NCBI GenBank assembly: GCA_963920705.1
Contig: OY987228.1
Coordinates: 682,001-746,000, forward strand
DNA: 64,000 nucleotides
Direction of reading: 5' to 3'
Origin: Odiellus spinosus
Taxonomy: Eukaryota; Arthropoda; Arachnida; Opiliones; Phalangiidae
Below the pieces are notes generated by a model that was given only the letters and a program-made list of their open reading frames with translations, had not been told where the DNA came from and did not search any database. Made by a program: the position numbers and the translations under genes. Of this stretch, positions 38,501-52,150 are shown in pieces; positions within the stretch are counted from its first letter, which is position 1, and the number at the start of each line of letters is the position of its first letter.

Positions 38501-40985
38501 TTGTAAATCTATACTTGGAAAATTTGTAAATCTATATTTGGAAAATTTGTAAATCTATACTTGGAAAATTTGTAAATCTATACTTGGAAAATTTGTAAAT
38601 CTATTCTTGTAAAATTTGTAAATCTATACTTGGAAAATTTGTGGATCTGTACTTGGAAAATTTGTGGATCTGTACTTGGAAAATTTGTAAATCTGCACTT
38701 GGAAAATTTGTGGATCTGTACTTGGAAAATTTGTGGATCTGTACTTGGTAAATTTGTGGATCTGTACTTGGAAAATTTGTAAATCTATGCTTGGAAAATT
38801 TGTAAATCTGTACTTGGAAAATTTGTAAATCTGTACTTGGAAAATTGTACATCTAAACTTGGAAAATTGTACATCTATACTTGGAAAATTTGTAAATCTA
38901 TATTTGGAAAATTTGTAAATCTATACTTGGAAAATTTGTAAATCTATACTTGGAAAATTTGTAAATCTATTCTTGGAAAATTTGTAAATCTATACTTGGA
39001 AAATTTGTGGATCTGTACTTGGAAAATTTGTGGATCTGTACTTGGAAAATTTGTGGATCTGTACTTGGTAAATTTGTGGATCTCTTTTTGGAAAATTTGT
39101 GGACCTCTTCTTGGAAAATTTGTGGATCTCTACTTTGAAAATTTGTGGATCTGTACTTGGAAAATTTGTAAATCTATACTTGGAAAATTCGTAAATCTAT
39201 ACTTGGAAAATTTGTAAATCTATACTTGGAAAATTTTTAAATCTATACTTGGAAAATTTGTAAATCTATACTTGGAAAATTTATAAATCTATACTTGGAA
39301 AATCTGTGGATCTATACTTGGAAAATTTGTGGATCTCTACTTGGAAAATTTGTGGATCTCTACTTGGAAAATTTGTGGATCTGTACTTGGAAAATCTGTG
39401 GATCTGTACTTGGAAAATTTGTGGAACTGTACTTGGAAAATTTGTGGATCTGTACTTGGAAAATTTGTGGATCTGTACTTGGAAAATGTTTGAATCTGTA
39501 CTTGGAAAATTTGTGGATCTGTACTTGGAAAATTTGTGGATCTGTACTTGGAAAATTTGTGGATCTCTACTTGGAAAATTTGTGGATCTGTATTTAAAAA
39601 AGTTTTAAATCTATACTTGGAAAATATGTAAATCTATATTTGGAAAATTTGTAAATCTATACTTGGAAAATTTGTAAATCTATACTTGGAAAATTTGTAA
39701 ATCTATTCTTGGAAAATTTGTAAATCTATACTTATAAAATTTGTGGATCTGTACTTGGAAAATTTGTGGATCTGTACTTGGAAAATTTTTGGATCTGTAC
39801 TTGGTAAATTTGTGGATCTGTACTTGGAAAATTTGTAAATCTATACTTGGAAAATTTGTAAATCTATACCTGGAAAATTTGTGGATCTCTACTTGAAAGA
39901 TTTGTATATCTATATTTGGAAAATTTGTACATCTAAACTTGGAAAATTTGTAAATCTATACTTGGAAAATTTGTAAATCTATATTTGGAAAATTTGTAAA
40001 TCCATACTTGGAAAATTTGTAAATCTATACTTGGAAAATTTGTAAATCTATTCTTTGGAAAATTTGTAAATCTATACTTGGAAAATTTGTGGATCTGTAC
40101 TTGGAAAATTTGTGGATCTGTACTTGGAAAATTTGTGGATCTGTACTTGGAAAATTTGTGGATCTGTACTTGGAAAATTTGTAAATCTATGCTTGGAAAA
40201 TTTGTAAATCTATACTTGGAAAATTTGTAAATCTATACTCGGAAAATTTGTAAATCTATATTTGGAAAATTTGTTCATCTAAACTTGGAAAATTTGTAAA
40301 TCTATACTTGGAAAATTTGTAAATCTATATTTGGAAAATTTGTAAATCTATACTTGGAAAATTTGTAAATCTATACTTGGAAAATTTGTAAATCTATTCT
40401 TGTAAAATTTGTAAATCTATACTTGGAAAATTTGTGGATCTGTACTTGGAAAATTTGTGGATCTGTACTTGGAAAATTTGTAAATCTGTACTTGGAAAAT
40501 TTGTGGATCTGTACTTGGAAAATTTGTGGATCTGTACTTGGTAAATTTGTGGATCTGTACTTGGAAAATTTGTAAATCTATGCTTGGAAAATTTGTAAAT
40601 CTATACTTGGAAAATTTGTAAATCTGTACTTGGAAAATTTGTAAATCTGTACTTGGAAAATTGTACATCTAAACTTGGAAAATTGTACATCTATACTTGG
40701 AAAATTTGTAAATCTATATTTGGAAAATTTGTAAATCTATACTTGGAAAATTTGTAAATCTATACTTGGAAAATTTGTAAATCTATTCTTGGAAAATTTG
40801 TAAATCTATACTTGGAAAATTTGTGGATCTGTACTTGGAAAATTTGTGGATCTGTACTTGGAAAATTTGTGGATCTGTACTTGGTAAATTTGTGGATCTC
40901 TACTTGGAAAATTTGTGGACCTCTTCTTGGAAAATTTGTGGATCTCTACTTTGAAAATTTGTGGATCTGTACTTGGAAAATTTGT
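35590..40985 (+). repeat. Satellite domain IV, three copies of a 1,793-bp HOR
   Basis: Copies start at about 35,601, 37,394 and 39,187, taking the ATTCG monomer as phase marker. The period is exactly 1,793 bp between copies one and two and between most of two and three. Private landmarks repeat in each copy: TATTTAAAAAAGTTTT near 36,006, 37,799 and 39,592; a 24-bp monomer near 36,466, 38,259 and 40,052; and GTTCATCTAAAC near 36,688, 38,481 and 40,274. The third copy has one extra A-type monomer near 40,590-40,615, making later offsets 1,816. Only a handful of substitutions separate the copies, for example ATTTGTAAATC near 36,039 against ATATGTAAATC in copies two and three. The array ends near 40,985. 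Confidence 0.93.
36466..36489 (+). repeat. 24-bp monomer (extra T) in HOR IV, copy 1
   Basis: The front reads TCTTTGGAAAATTTG rather than TCTTGGAAAATTTG, giving a one-base insertion. The same insertion recurs at 38,259 and 40,052, exactly 1,793 bp apart, so it arose before the HOR was amplified. It is a phase marker with no suggested function. Confidence 0.85.
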
Positions 40986-41518
40986 GGATCTGTACTTGGA
41001 AAATTTGTGGATCTGTACTTGGAAAATTTGTGGATCTGTACTTGGAAAATATGTAAATCTATGCTTGGAAAATTTGTAAATCTATACTTGGAAAATTTGT
41101 AAATCTATACTTGGAAAATTTGTAAATCTATATTTGGAAAATTTGTAAATCTATACTTGGAAAATTTGTAAATCTATACTTGGAAAATTTGTAAATCTAT
41201 TCTTGGAAAATTTGTAAATCTATACTTGGAAAATTTGTGGATCTGTACTTGGAAAATTTGTGGATCTGTACTTGGAAAATTTGTGGATCTGTACTTGGTA
41301 AATTTGTGGATCTCTACTTGGAAAATTTGTGGACCTCTTCTTGGAAAATTTGTGGATCTCTACTTTGAAAATTTGTGGATCTGTACTTGGAAAATTTGTC
41401 GATCTGTACTTGGAAAATTTGTGGATCTGTACTTGGAAAATTTGTGGATCTGTACTTGGAAAATATGTAAATCTATGCTTGGAAAATTTGTAAATCTATA
41501 CTTGGAAAATTTGTAAAT
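40691..41518 (+). repeat. 414-bp tandem doublet (18 monomers)
   Basis: Copies at about 40,691-41,104 and 41,105-41,518. Shared markers are TATATTTGG (40,717/41,131), GTGGACCTCTTCTTGG (near 40,915/41,329) and AAAATATGTAAATCTATGC (near 41,046/41,460). 414 is exactly 18 monomers. A visible difference is GTCGATC near 41,399 in the second copy. The doublet forms the right edge of the 1,793-bp HOR domain. Confidence 0.85.
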
Positions 41519-41519
41519 C

Positions 41520-43440
41520 TATACTTGGAAAATTTGTAAATCTATATTTGGAAAATTTGTACATCTAAACTTGGAAAATTTGTAAATCTATACTTGGAAA
41601 ATTTGTAAATCTATATTTGGAAAATTTGTAAATCTATACTTGGAAAATTTGTAAATCTATACTTGGAAAATTTGTGGATCTCTACTTGGAAAATTTGTGG
41701 ATCTGTACTTGGAAAATTTGTGGATCTGTACTTGGAAAATTTGTGGATCTGTACTTGGAAAATTTGTAAATCTGTACTTGGAAAATTTGTAAATCTATAC
41801 TTGGAAAATTTGTAAATCTATACTTGGAAAATTTGTAAATCTATACTTGGAAAATTTGTAAATCTATACTTGGAAAATTTGTATATCTATACTTGGAAAA
41901 TTTGTGGATCTACACTTGGGGAGTTTGTGGATCTATACTTGGGGAATTTGTAAATCTATACTTGGAAAATTTGTAAATCTATACTTGGAAAATTTGTAAA
42001 TCTATACTTGGAAAATTTGTAAATCTATACTTGGAAAATTTGTGGATCTATACTTTAAAAATTTGTGGATCTATACTAGGAAAATTTGTGGATCTGTACT
42101 TGGAAAATTTGTAAATCTATACTCGGAAAATTTGTAAATCTATCCTTGGAAAATTTGTAAATCTAGACTTGGAAATTTGTAAATCTATACTTGGAAAATT
42201 TGTAAATCTATACTTGGAAAATTTTTAAATCTATACTTGGAAAATTTGTAAATCTATACTTGGAAAATTTGTAAATCTATACTTGGAAAATTTTTAAATC
42301 TATACTTGGAAAATTTGAAAATCTATTCTTGGAAAATTTGTAAATCTATACTTGGAAAATTTGTAAATCTATACTTGGAAAATTTGTGGATCTATACTTG
42401 GAAAATTTGTGGATCTATACTTGGAAAATTTGTGGATCTCTACTTGGAAGATTTGTTTATCTCTACTTGGAAAATATGTGGATCTATACTTGGAAAATTC
42501 GTGGATCTCTACTTGGAAAATTTTTGGATCTCTACTTGGAAAATTTGTGGATCTCTACTTGGAAAATTTGTGGATCTCTACTTGGAAAATTTGTGGATCT
42601 GTACTTGGAAAATTTGTGGATCTGTACTTGGAAAATTTGTGGATCTGTACTTGGAAAATTTGTGGATCTGTACTTGGAAAATTTGTGGATCAACACTTGG
42701 TTAATTTGTGGATCTACACTTGGGGAATTTGTCGATCTATACTTGGGGAATTTGTAAATCTATACTTGTAAAATTTGTAAATTTATACTTGGAAAATTTG
42801 TAAATCTAAACTTGGAAAATTTGTAAATCTATACTTGGAAAATTTATGGATCTATACTTGGAAAATTTGTGGATCTCTACTTGGAAAATTTGTGCATCTC
42901 TACTGGGAAAATTTGTAAATCTAGACTTGTAAAATTTGTAAATCTATACTTGGAAAATTTGTAAATCTATACTTGGAAATTTTGTGGATCTCTACTTGGA
43001 ATATTTGTAAATCTATACTTGAAAAATTTGTAAATCTATACTTGGAAAATTTGTGGATCTCTACTTGGAAAATTTGTGGATCTCTACTTGGAAAATTTGT
43101 AGATCTGTACTTGGAAAATTTGTAAATCTATACTTGGAAAATTTGTAAATCTATACTTGGAAAATTTGTAAATCTATACTTGGAAAATTTGTGGATCTAT
43201 ACTTTAAAAATTTGTGGATCTATACTAGGAAAATTTGTGGATCTGTACTTGGAAAATTTGTAAATCTATACTCGGAAAATTTGTAAATCTATCCTTGGAA
43301 AATTTGTAAATCTAGACTTGGAAATTTGTAAATCTATACTTGGAAAATTTGTAAATCTATACTTGGAAAATTTTTAAATCTATACTTGGAAAATTTGTAA
43401 ATCTATACTTGGAAAATTTGTAAATCTATACTTGGAAAAT
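41520..43440 (+). repeat. Left part of satellite domain V
   Basis: A CTTTAAAAATTTG monomer at 42,052 recurs at 43,201 (offset 1,149) and 43,913 (offset 712), marking successive HOR units. The segment contains the first GGGGAGTTTG monomer (41,917). That variant is otherwise found only in domain VI, and the two regions match at offset 10,484 (41,917/52,401, 42,052/52,536). No non-satellite sequence was seen. Confidence 0.78.
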
Positions 43441-46400
43441 TTTTAAATCTATACTTGAAAAATTTGAAAATCTATTCTTGGAAAATTTGTAAATCTATAC
43501 TTGGAAAATTTGTAAATCTATACTTGGAAAATTTGTGGATCTATACTTGGAAAATTTGTGGATCTATACTTGGAAAATTTGTGGATCTCTACTTGGAAGA
43601 TTTGTTTATCTCTACTTGGAAAATATGTGGATCTATACTTGGAAAATTCGTGGATCTCTACTTGGAAAATTTTTGTATCTCTACTTGGAAAATTTGTGGA
43701 TCTGTACTTGGAAAATTTGTGGATCTGTACTTGGAAAATTTGTGGATCTGTACTTGGAAAATTTGTAAATCTGTACTTGGAAAATTTGTAAATCAATACT
43801 TGGAAAATTTGTAAATCTATACTTGGAAAATTTGTAAATCTATACTTGGAAAATTTGTAAATCTATACTTGGAAAATTTGTAAATCTATACTTGGAAAAT
43901 TTGTGGATCTATACTTTAAAAATTTGTGGATCTATACTAGGAAAATTTGTGGATCTGTACTTGGAAAATTTGTAAATCTATACTCGGAAAATTTGTAAAT
44001 CTATCCTTGGAAAATTTGTAAATCTAGACTTGGAAATTTGTAAATCTATACTTGGAAAATTTGTAAATCTATACTTGGAAAATTTTTAAATCTATACTTG
44101 GAAAATTTGTAAATCTATACTTGGAAAATTTGTAAATCTATACTTGGAAAATTTTTAAATCTATACTTGGAAAATTTGAAAATCTATTCTTGGAAAATTT
44201 GTAAATCTATACTTGGAAAATTTGTAAATCTATACTTGGAAAATTTGTGGATCTATACTTGGAAAATTTGTGGATCTATACTTGAAAAATTTGTGGATCT
44301 CTACTTGGAAGATTTGTTTATCTCTACTTGGAAAATATGTGGATCTATACTTGGAAAATTCGTGGATCTCTACTTGGAAAATTTTTGGATCTCTACTTGG
44401 AAAATTTGTGGATCTCTACTTGTAAAATTTGTGGATCTCTACTTGGAAAATTTGTGGATCTGTACTTGGAAAATTTGTGGATCTGTACTTGGAAAATTTG
44501 TGGATCTGTACTTGGAAAATTTGTAAATCTAGACTTGTAAAATTTGTAAATCTATACTTGGAAATTTTGTGGATCTCTACTTGGAATATTTGTAAATCTA
44601 TACTTGAAAAATTTGTAAATCTATACTTGGAAAATTTGTGGATCTCTACTTGGAAAATTTGTGGATATCTACTTGGAAAATTTGTAGATCTGTACTTGGA
44701 AAATTTGTGGATCTGTACTTGGAAAATTTGTGGATCTGTACTTGGAAAATTTGTGGATCAACACTTGGTTAATTTGTGGATCTACACTTGGGGAATTTGT
44801 AAATCTATACTTCTAAAATTTTTAAATCTATTCTTGGAAAATTTGTAAATCTAAACTTGGAAAATTTGTAAATCTATACTTGGAAAATTTATGGATCTAT
44901 ACTTGGAAAATTTATGGATCTATACTTGGAAGATTTGTGGATCTCTACTCGGAAAATTTGTGGATCTCTACTTGGAAAATTTGTGGATCTCTACTTGGAA
45001 AATTTGTGGATCTCTACTTGGAAAATTTGTGGATCTCTACTTGGAAAATTTGTGGATCTCTACTTGGAAAATTTATGGATCTGTACTTGGAAAATTTGTG
45101 GATCTGTACTTGGAAAATTTGTGGATCTGTACTTGGAAAATTTGAAAATCTGTACTTGGAAAATTTGTAAATCTATACTTGGAAAATTTGTAAATCTATA
45201 CTTGGAAAATTTGTAAATCTATACTTGGAAAATTTGTAAATCTATACTTGGAAAATTTGTGGATCTATACTTGGAAAATTTGTGGATCTCTACTTGGAAA
45301 ATTTGTGGACCTCTTCTTGGAAAATTTGTGGATCTCTACTTTGAAAATTTGTGGATCTGTACTTGGAAAATTTGTGGATCTGTACTTGGAAAATTTGTGG
45401 ATCTGTACTTGGAAAATTTGTAAATTAATGCTTGGAAAATTTGTAAATCTATACTTGGAAAATTTTTAAATCTGTACTTGGAAAATTTGTAAATCTATAC
45501 TTAGAAAATTTGTACGTCTAAACTTGGAAAATTTGTAAATCTATACTTGGAAAATTTGTAAATCTATATTTGGAAAATTTGTAAATCTATACTTGGAAAA
45601 TTTGTAAATCTATACTTGGAAAATTTTTAAATCTATACTTGGAAAATTTGAAAATCTATTCTTGGAAAATTTGTAAATCTATACTTGGAAAATTTGTAAA
45701 TCTATACTTGGAAAATTTGTGGATCTATACTTGGAAAATTTGTGGATCTATACTTGGAAAATTTGTGGATCTCTACTTGGAAGATTTGTTTATCTCTACT
45801 TGGAAAATATGTGGATCTATACTTGGAAAATTCGTGGATCTCTACTTGGAAAATTTTTGTATCTCTACTTGGAAAATTTGTGGATCTGTACTTGGAAAAT
45901 TTGTGGATCTGTACTTGGAAAATTTGTGGATCTGTACTTGGAAAATTTGTAAATCTGTACTTGGAAAATTTGTAAATCTATACTTGGAAAATTTGTAAAT
46001 CTATACTTGGAAAATTTGTAAATCTATACTTGGAAAATTTGTAAATCTATACTTGGAAAATTTGTAAATCTATACTTGGAAAATTTGTGGATCTATACTT
46101 TAAAAATTTGTGGATCTATACTAGGAAAATTTGTGGATCTGTACTTGGAAAATTTGTAAATCTATACTCGGAAAATTTGTAAATCTATCCTTGGAAAATT
46201 TGTAAATCTAGACTTGGAAATTTGTAAATCTATACTTGGAAAATTTGTAAATCTATACTTGGAAAATTTTTAAATCTATACTTGGAAAATTTGTAAATCT
46301 ATACTTGGAAAATTTGTAAATCTATACTTGGAAAATTTTTAAATCTATACTTGGAAAATTTGAAAATCTATTCTTGGAAAATTTGTAAATCTATACTTGG

Positions 46401-47829
46401 AAAATTTGTAAATCTATACTTGGAAAATTTGTGGATCTATACTTGGAAAATTTGTGGATCTATACTTGAAAAATTTGTGGATCTCTACTTGGAAGATTTG
46501 TTTATCTCTACTTGGAAAATATGTGGATCTATACTTGGAAAATTCGTGGATCTCTACTTGGAAAATTTTTGGATCTCTACTTGGAAAATTTGTGGATCTC
46601 TACTTGTAAAATTTGTGGATCTCTACTTGGAAAATTTGTGGATCTGTACTTGGAAAATTTGTGGATCTGTACTTGGAAAATTTGTGGATCTGTACTTGGA
46701 AAATTTGTAAATCTAGACTTGTAAAATTTGTAAATCTATACTTGGAAAATTTGTAAATCTATACTTGGAAATTTTGTGGATCTCTACTTGGAATATTTGT
46801 AAATCTATACTTGAAAAATTTGTAAATCTATACTTGGAAAATTTGTGGATCTCTACTTGGAAAATTTGTGGATATCTACTTGGAAAATTTGTAGATCTGT
46901 ACTTGGAAAATTTGTGGATCTGTACTTGGAAAATTTGTGGATCTGTGCTTGGAAAATTTGTGGATCAACACTTGGTTAATTTGTGGATCTACACTTGGGG
47001 AATTTGTAAATCTATACTTCTAAAATTTGTAAATCTATTCTTGGAAAATTTGTAAATCTAAACTTGGAAAATTTGTAAATCTATACTTGGAAAATTTATG
47101 GATCTATACTTGGAAAATTTATGGATCTATACTTTAAAGATTTGTGGATCTCTACTCGGAAAATTTGTGGATCTCTACTTGGAAAATTTGTGGATCTCTA
47201 CTTGGAAAATTTGTGGATCTCTACTTGGAAAATTTGTGGATCTCTACTTGGAAAATTTGTGGATCTCTACTTGGAAAATTTATGGATCTGTACTTGGAAA
47301 ATTTGTGGATCTGTACTTGGAAAATTTGTGGATCTGTACTTGGAAAATTTGAAAATCTGTACTTGGAAAATTTGTAAATCTATACTTGGAAAATTTGTAA
47401 ATCTATACTTGGAAAATTTGTAAATCTATACTTGGAAAATTTGTAAATCTATACTTGGAAAATTTGTGGATCTATACTTGGAAAATTTGTGGATCTCTAC
47501 TTGGAAAATTTGTGGACCTCTTCTTGGAAAATTTGTGGATCTCTACTTTGAAAATTTGTGGATCTGTACTTGGAAAATTTGTGGATCTGTACTTGGAAAA
47601 TTTGTGGATCTGTACTTGGAAAATTTGTAAATTAATGCTTGGAAAATTTGTAAATCTATACTTGGAAAATTTTTAAATCTGTACTTGGAAAATTTGTAAA
47701 TCTATACTTAGAAAATTTGTACGTCTAAACTTGGAAAATTTGTAAATCTATACTTGGAAAATTTGTAAATCTATATTTGGAAAATTTGTAAATCTATACT
47801 TGGAAAATTTGTAAATCTATACTTGGAAA
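43439..47829 (+). repeat. Tandem duplication with period 2,184 then 2,207 bp
   Basis: About 43,439-45,622 is repeated as about 45,623-47,829. The offset is 2,184 at the left (CTTTAAAAATTTG at 43,913/46,097). It becomes 2,207 after one extra A-type monomer in the right copy near 46,745-46,770 (TCAACAC at 44,758/46,965, ACGTCT at 45,514/47,721). Within each copy a 712-bp step is also visible. Private differences include CTTTAAAGATT near 47,133 in the right copy where the left has CTTGGAAGATT. Confidence 0.87.
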
Positions 47830-49623
47830 ATTTGTAAATCTGTTCTTGGAAAATTTGTAAATCTAAACTTGGAAAATTTGTGGATCTGTACTTGGAAAAT
47901 TTGTGGATCTGTACTTGGAAAATTTGTGGATCAACACTTGGGGAATTTGTCGATCTATACTTGGGGAATTTGTAAATCTATACTTGTAAAATTTGTAAAT
48001 CTATACTTGGAAAATTTGTAAATCTATACTTGGAAAATTTGTACATCTAAACTTGGAAAATTTGTAAATCTATACTTGGAAAATTTGTGGATCTGTACTT
48101 GGAAAATTTGTGGATCTGTACTTGGAAAATTTGTGGATCAACACTTGGTTAATTTGTGGATCTACACTTGGGGAATTTGTAAATCTATACTTCTAAAATT
48201 TGTAAATCTATTCTTGGAAAATTTGTAAATCTAAACTTGGAAAATTTGTAAATCTAAACTTGGAAAATTTATGGATCTATACTTGGAAAATTTATGGATC
48301 TATACTTGGAAGATTTGTGGATCTCTACTCGGAAAATTTGTGGATCTCTACTTGAAAAATTTGTGGATCTCTACTTGGAAAATTTGTGGATCTCTACTTG
48401 GAAAATTTGTGGATATCTACTTGGAAAATTTGTAGATCTGTACTTGGAAAATTTGTGGATCTGTACTTGGAAAATTTGTGGATCTGTACTTGGAAAATTT
48501 GTGGATCAACACTTGGTTAATTTGTGGATCTACACTTGGGGAATTTGTAAATCTATACTTCTAAAATTTGTAAATCTATTCTTGGAAAATTTGTAAATCT
48601 AAACTTGGAAAATTTGTAAATCTATACTTGGAAAATTTATGGATCTATACTTGGAAAATTTATGGATCTATACTTGGAAGATTTGTGGATCTCTACTCGG
48701 AAAATTTGTGGATCTCTACTTGGAAAATTTGTGGATCTCTACTTGGAAAATTTGTGGATCTCTACTTGGAAAATTTGTGGATCTCTACTTGGAAAATTTG
48801 TGGATCTCTACTTGGAAAATTTATGGATCTGTACTTGGAAAATTTGTGGATCTGTACTTGGAAAATTTGTGGATCTGTACTTGGAAAATTTGAAAATCTG
48901 TACTTGGAAAATTTGTAAATCTATACTTGGAAAATTTGTAAATCTATACTTGGAAAATTTGTAAATCTATACTTGGAAAATTTGTAAATCTATACTTGGA
49001 AAATTTGTGGATCTATACTTGGAAAATTTGTGGATCTCTACTTGGAAAATTTGTGGACCTCTTCTTGGAAAATTTGTGGATCTCTACTTTGAAAATTTAT
49101 GGATCTGTACTTGGAAAATTTGTGGATCTGTACTTGGAAAATTTGTGGATCTGTACTTGGAAAATTTGTAAATTAATGCTTGGAAAATTTGTAAATCTAT
49201 ACTTGGAAAATTTTTAAATCTGTACTTGGAAAATTTGTAAATCTATACTTAGAAAATTTGTACGTCTAAACTTGGAAAATTTGTAAATCTATACTTGGAA
49301 AATTTGTAAATCTATATTTGGAAAATTTGTAAATCTATACTTGGAAAATTTGTAAATCTATACTTGGAAAATTTGTAAATCTGTTCTTGGAAAATTTGTA
49401 AATCTAAACTTGGAAAATTTGTGGATCTGTACTTGGAAAATTTGTGGATCTGTACTTGGAAAATTTGTGGATCAACACTTGGGGAATTTGTCGATCTATA
49501 CTTGGGGAATTTGTAAATCTATACTTGTAAAATTTGTAAATCTATACTTGGAAAATTTGTAAATCTATACTTGGAAAATTTGTACATCTAAACTTGGAAA
49601 ATTTGTAAATCTATACTTGGAAA
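46950..49623 (+). repeat. 1,541-bp offset duplication with an internal 368-bp doublet
   Basis: ACGTCT at 47,721 and 49,262, TCAACAC at 46,965 and 48,506, and TGTTCTTGG near 47,842 and 49,383 all lie 1,541 bp (67 monomers) apart. Similarity ends near 48,083/49,624. An additional TCAACAC landmark at 48,138 lies exactly 368 bp (16 monomers) before the one at 48,506, and the monomers after both agree, so a short doublet sits inside. This overlaps the right copy of the 2,184/2,207-bp pair. Confidence 0.82.
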
Positions 49624-51700
49624 ATTTGTAAATCTATATTTGGAAAATTTGTAAATCTATACTTGGAAAATTTGTAAATCTATACTTGGAAAATTTGTAA
49701 ATCTATTCTTGGAAAATTTGTAAATGTATACTTGGAAAATTTGTGGATCTGTACTTGGAAAATTTGGGGATCTGTACTTGGAAAATTTGTAGATCTGTAC
49801 TTGGAAAATTTGTGGATCTGTTCTTGGAAAATTTGTGGATCTGTACTTGGAAAATTTGTGGATCTGTACTTGGAAAATTTGTGGATCTGTACTTGGAAAA
49901 TCTGTGGATCAACACTTGGTTAATTTGTGGATCTACACTAGAGGAATTTGTCGATCTATACTTTGGGAATTTGTAAATCTATACTTGTAAAATTTGTAAA
50001 TCTATACATGGAAAATTTGTAAATCTAATCTTGGAAAATTTGTAAATCTATACTTGGAAAATTTATGGATCTATACTTGGAAAATTTGTGTATCTCTACT
50101 TGGAAAATTTGTGCATCTCTACTGGGAAAATTTGTAAATCTATACTTGGAAAATTTGTAAATCTATACTTGGAAAATTTGTAAATCTATACTTGGAAATT
50201 TTGTGGATCTCTACTTGGAATATTTGTAAATCTATACTTGAAAAATTTGTAAATCTATACTTGGAAAATTTGTGGATCTCTACTTGGAAAATTTGTGGAT
50301 CTCTACTTGGAAAATTTGTAGATCTGTACTTGGAAAATTTGTGGATCTGTACTTGGAAAATTTGTGGATCTGTACTTGGAAAATTTTTGGATCAACACTT
50401 GGTTAATTTGTGGATCTACACTTGGGGAATTTGTAAATCTATACTTGGAAAATTTGTAAATCTATTCTTGGAAAATTTGTAAATCTAAACTTGGAAAATT
50501 TGTAAATCTATACTTGGAAAATTTATGGATCTATACTTGGAAAATTTATGGATCTATACTTGGAAGATTTGTGGATCTCTACTCGGAAAATTTGTGGATC
50601 TCTACTTGGAAAATTTGTGGATTTCTACTTGGAAAATTTGTGGATCTCTACTTGGAAAATTTGTGGATCTCTACTTGGAAAATTTATGGATCTGTACTGG
50701 GAAAATTTGTGGATCTGTACTTGGAAAATTTGTAAATCTGTACTTGGAAAATTTGTAAATCTATACTTGGAAAGTTTGTAAATCTATACTTGGAAAATTT
50801 GTAAATCTATACTTGGAAAATTTGTAAATCTATACTTGGAAAATTTGTGGATCTATACTTGGAAAATTTGTGGATCTCTACTTGGAAAATTTGTGGACCT
50901 CTTCTTGGAAAATTTGTGGATCTCTACTTTGAAAATTTGTGGATCTGTACTTGGAAAATTTGTGGATCTGTACTTGGAAAATTTGTGGATCTGTACTTGG
51001 AAAATTTGTGGATCTGTACTTGGAAAATTTGTAAATCAATGCTTGGAAAATTTGTAAATCTATACTTGGAAAATTTGTAAATCTGTACTTGGAAAATTTG
51101 TAAATCTATACTTGGAAAATTTGTACATCTAAACTTGGAAAATTTGTAAATCTATACTAGGAAAATTTGTAAATCTATATTTGGAAAATTTGTAAATCTA
51201 TACTTGGAAAATTTGTAAATCTAAACTTGGAAAATTTGTAAATCTATTCTTGGAAAATTTGTAAATCTATACTTGGAAAATTTGTGGATCTGTACTTGGA
51301 AAATTTGTGGATCTGTACTTGGAAAATTTGTGGATCTGTACTTGGTAAATTTGTGGATCTGTACTTGGAAAATTTGTAAATCTATACTTGGAAAATTTGT
51401 AAATCTATACTTGGAAAATTTGTGGATCTCTACTTGGAAGATTTGTGGATCTCCACTTGTAAAATTTGTGGATCTCTATTTGGAAAATTTGTGGATCTCT
51501 ACTTGGAAAATTTGTGGATCTCTACTTGGAAAATTTGTGGATCTCTACTTGGAAAATTTGTGGATCTCTACTTGGAAAATTTGTGGATCTGTACTTGGAA
51601 AATTTGTGGATCTCTACTTGGAAAATTTGTGGATCTGTACTTGGAAAATTTGTAAATCTGTACTTGGAAAATTTGTAAATCTATACTTGGAAAATTTGTA
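49624..51700 (+). repeat. Right part of satellite domain V, rearranged HOR copies
   Basis: The segment reuses modules seen at 44,580-45,470 and 48,240-49,217: a GGAAATTTTGTGG monomer, TCAACAC with GGTTAA, ATTTATGGATC pairs, a GGAAGATTTG monomer and GTGGACCTCTTC. The order is altered and offsets change from 1,886 to 1,840 bp across it, meaning two monomers were lost. The last GGTTAA monomer of the window occurs here, near 50,400. Confidence 0.78.
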
Positions 51701-51769
51701 AATCTATACTTGGAAAATTTGTAAATCTATACTTGGAAAATTTGTGGATCTATACTTGGAAAATTTGTG

Positions 51770-52150
51770 GATCTCTACTTGGAAAATTTGTGGACCTCTT
51801 CTTGGAAAATTTGTGGATCTCTACTTTGAAAATTTGTGGATCTGTACTTGGAAAATTTGTTGATCTGTACTTGAAAAATTTGTAAATCTATGCTTGGAAA
51901 ATTTGTAAATCTATACTTGGAAAATTTGTAAATCTATACTTGGAAAATTTGTAAATCTATACTTGGAAAATTTGTAAATCTATACTTGGAAAATTTGTGG
52001 ATCTGTACTTGGAAAATTTGTGGATCTCTACTTGGAAAATTTGTGGACCTCTTCTTGGAAAATTTGTGGATCTCTACTTTGAAAATTTGTGGATCTGTAC
52101 TTGGAAAATTTGTGGATCTGTACTTGAAAAATTTGTAAATCTATGCTTGG
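51770..52150 (+). repeat. 253-bp (11-monomer) local doublet
   Basis: GTGGACCTCTTC at 51,790 and 52,043 lie 253 bp apart and are flanked by the same monomers: CTCTACTTTG follows and an A-type TATGC monomer comes after. 253 is exactly 11 monomers. The first copy carries a private GTTGATC near 51,859. Confidence 0.75.

Noticed and set aside
35590..40985. The 1,793-bp triplication as an assembly error
   Set aside because: Not adopted as the explanation, because copies carry distinguishing changes (an extra monomer near 40,600, ATATGTAAATC in copies two and three, CTCTTTTTGG near 39,082 only in copy two). Read-level evidence could still reopen it.
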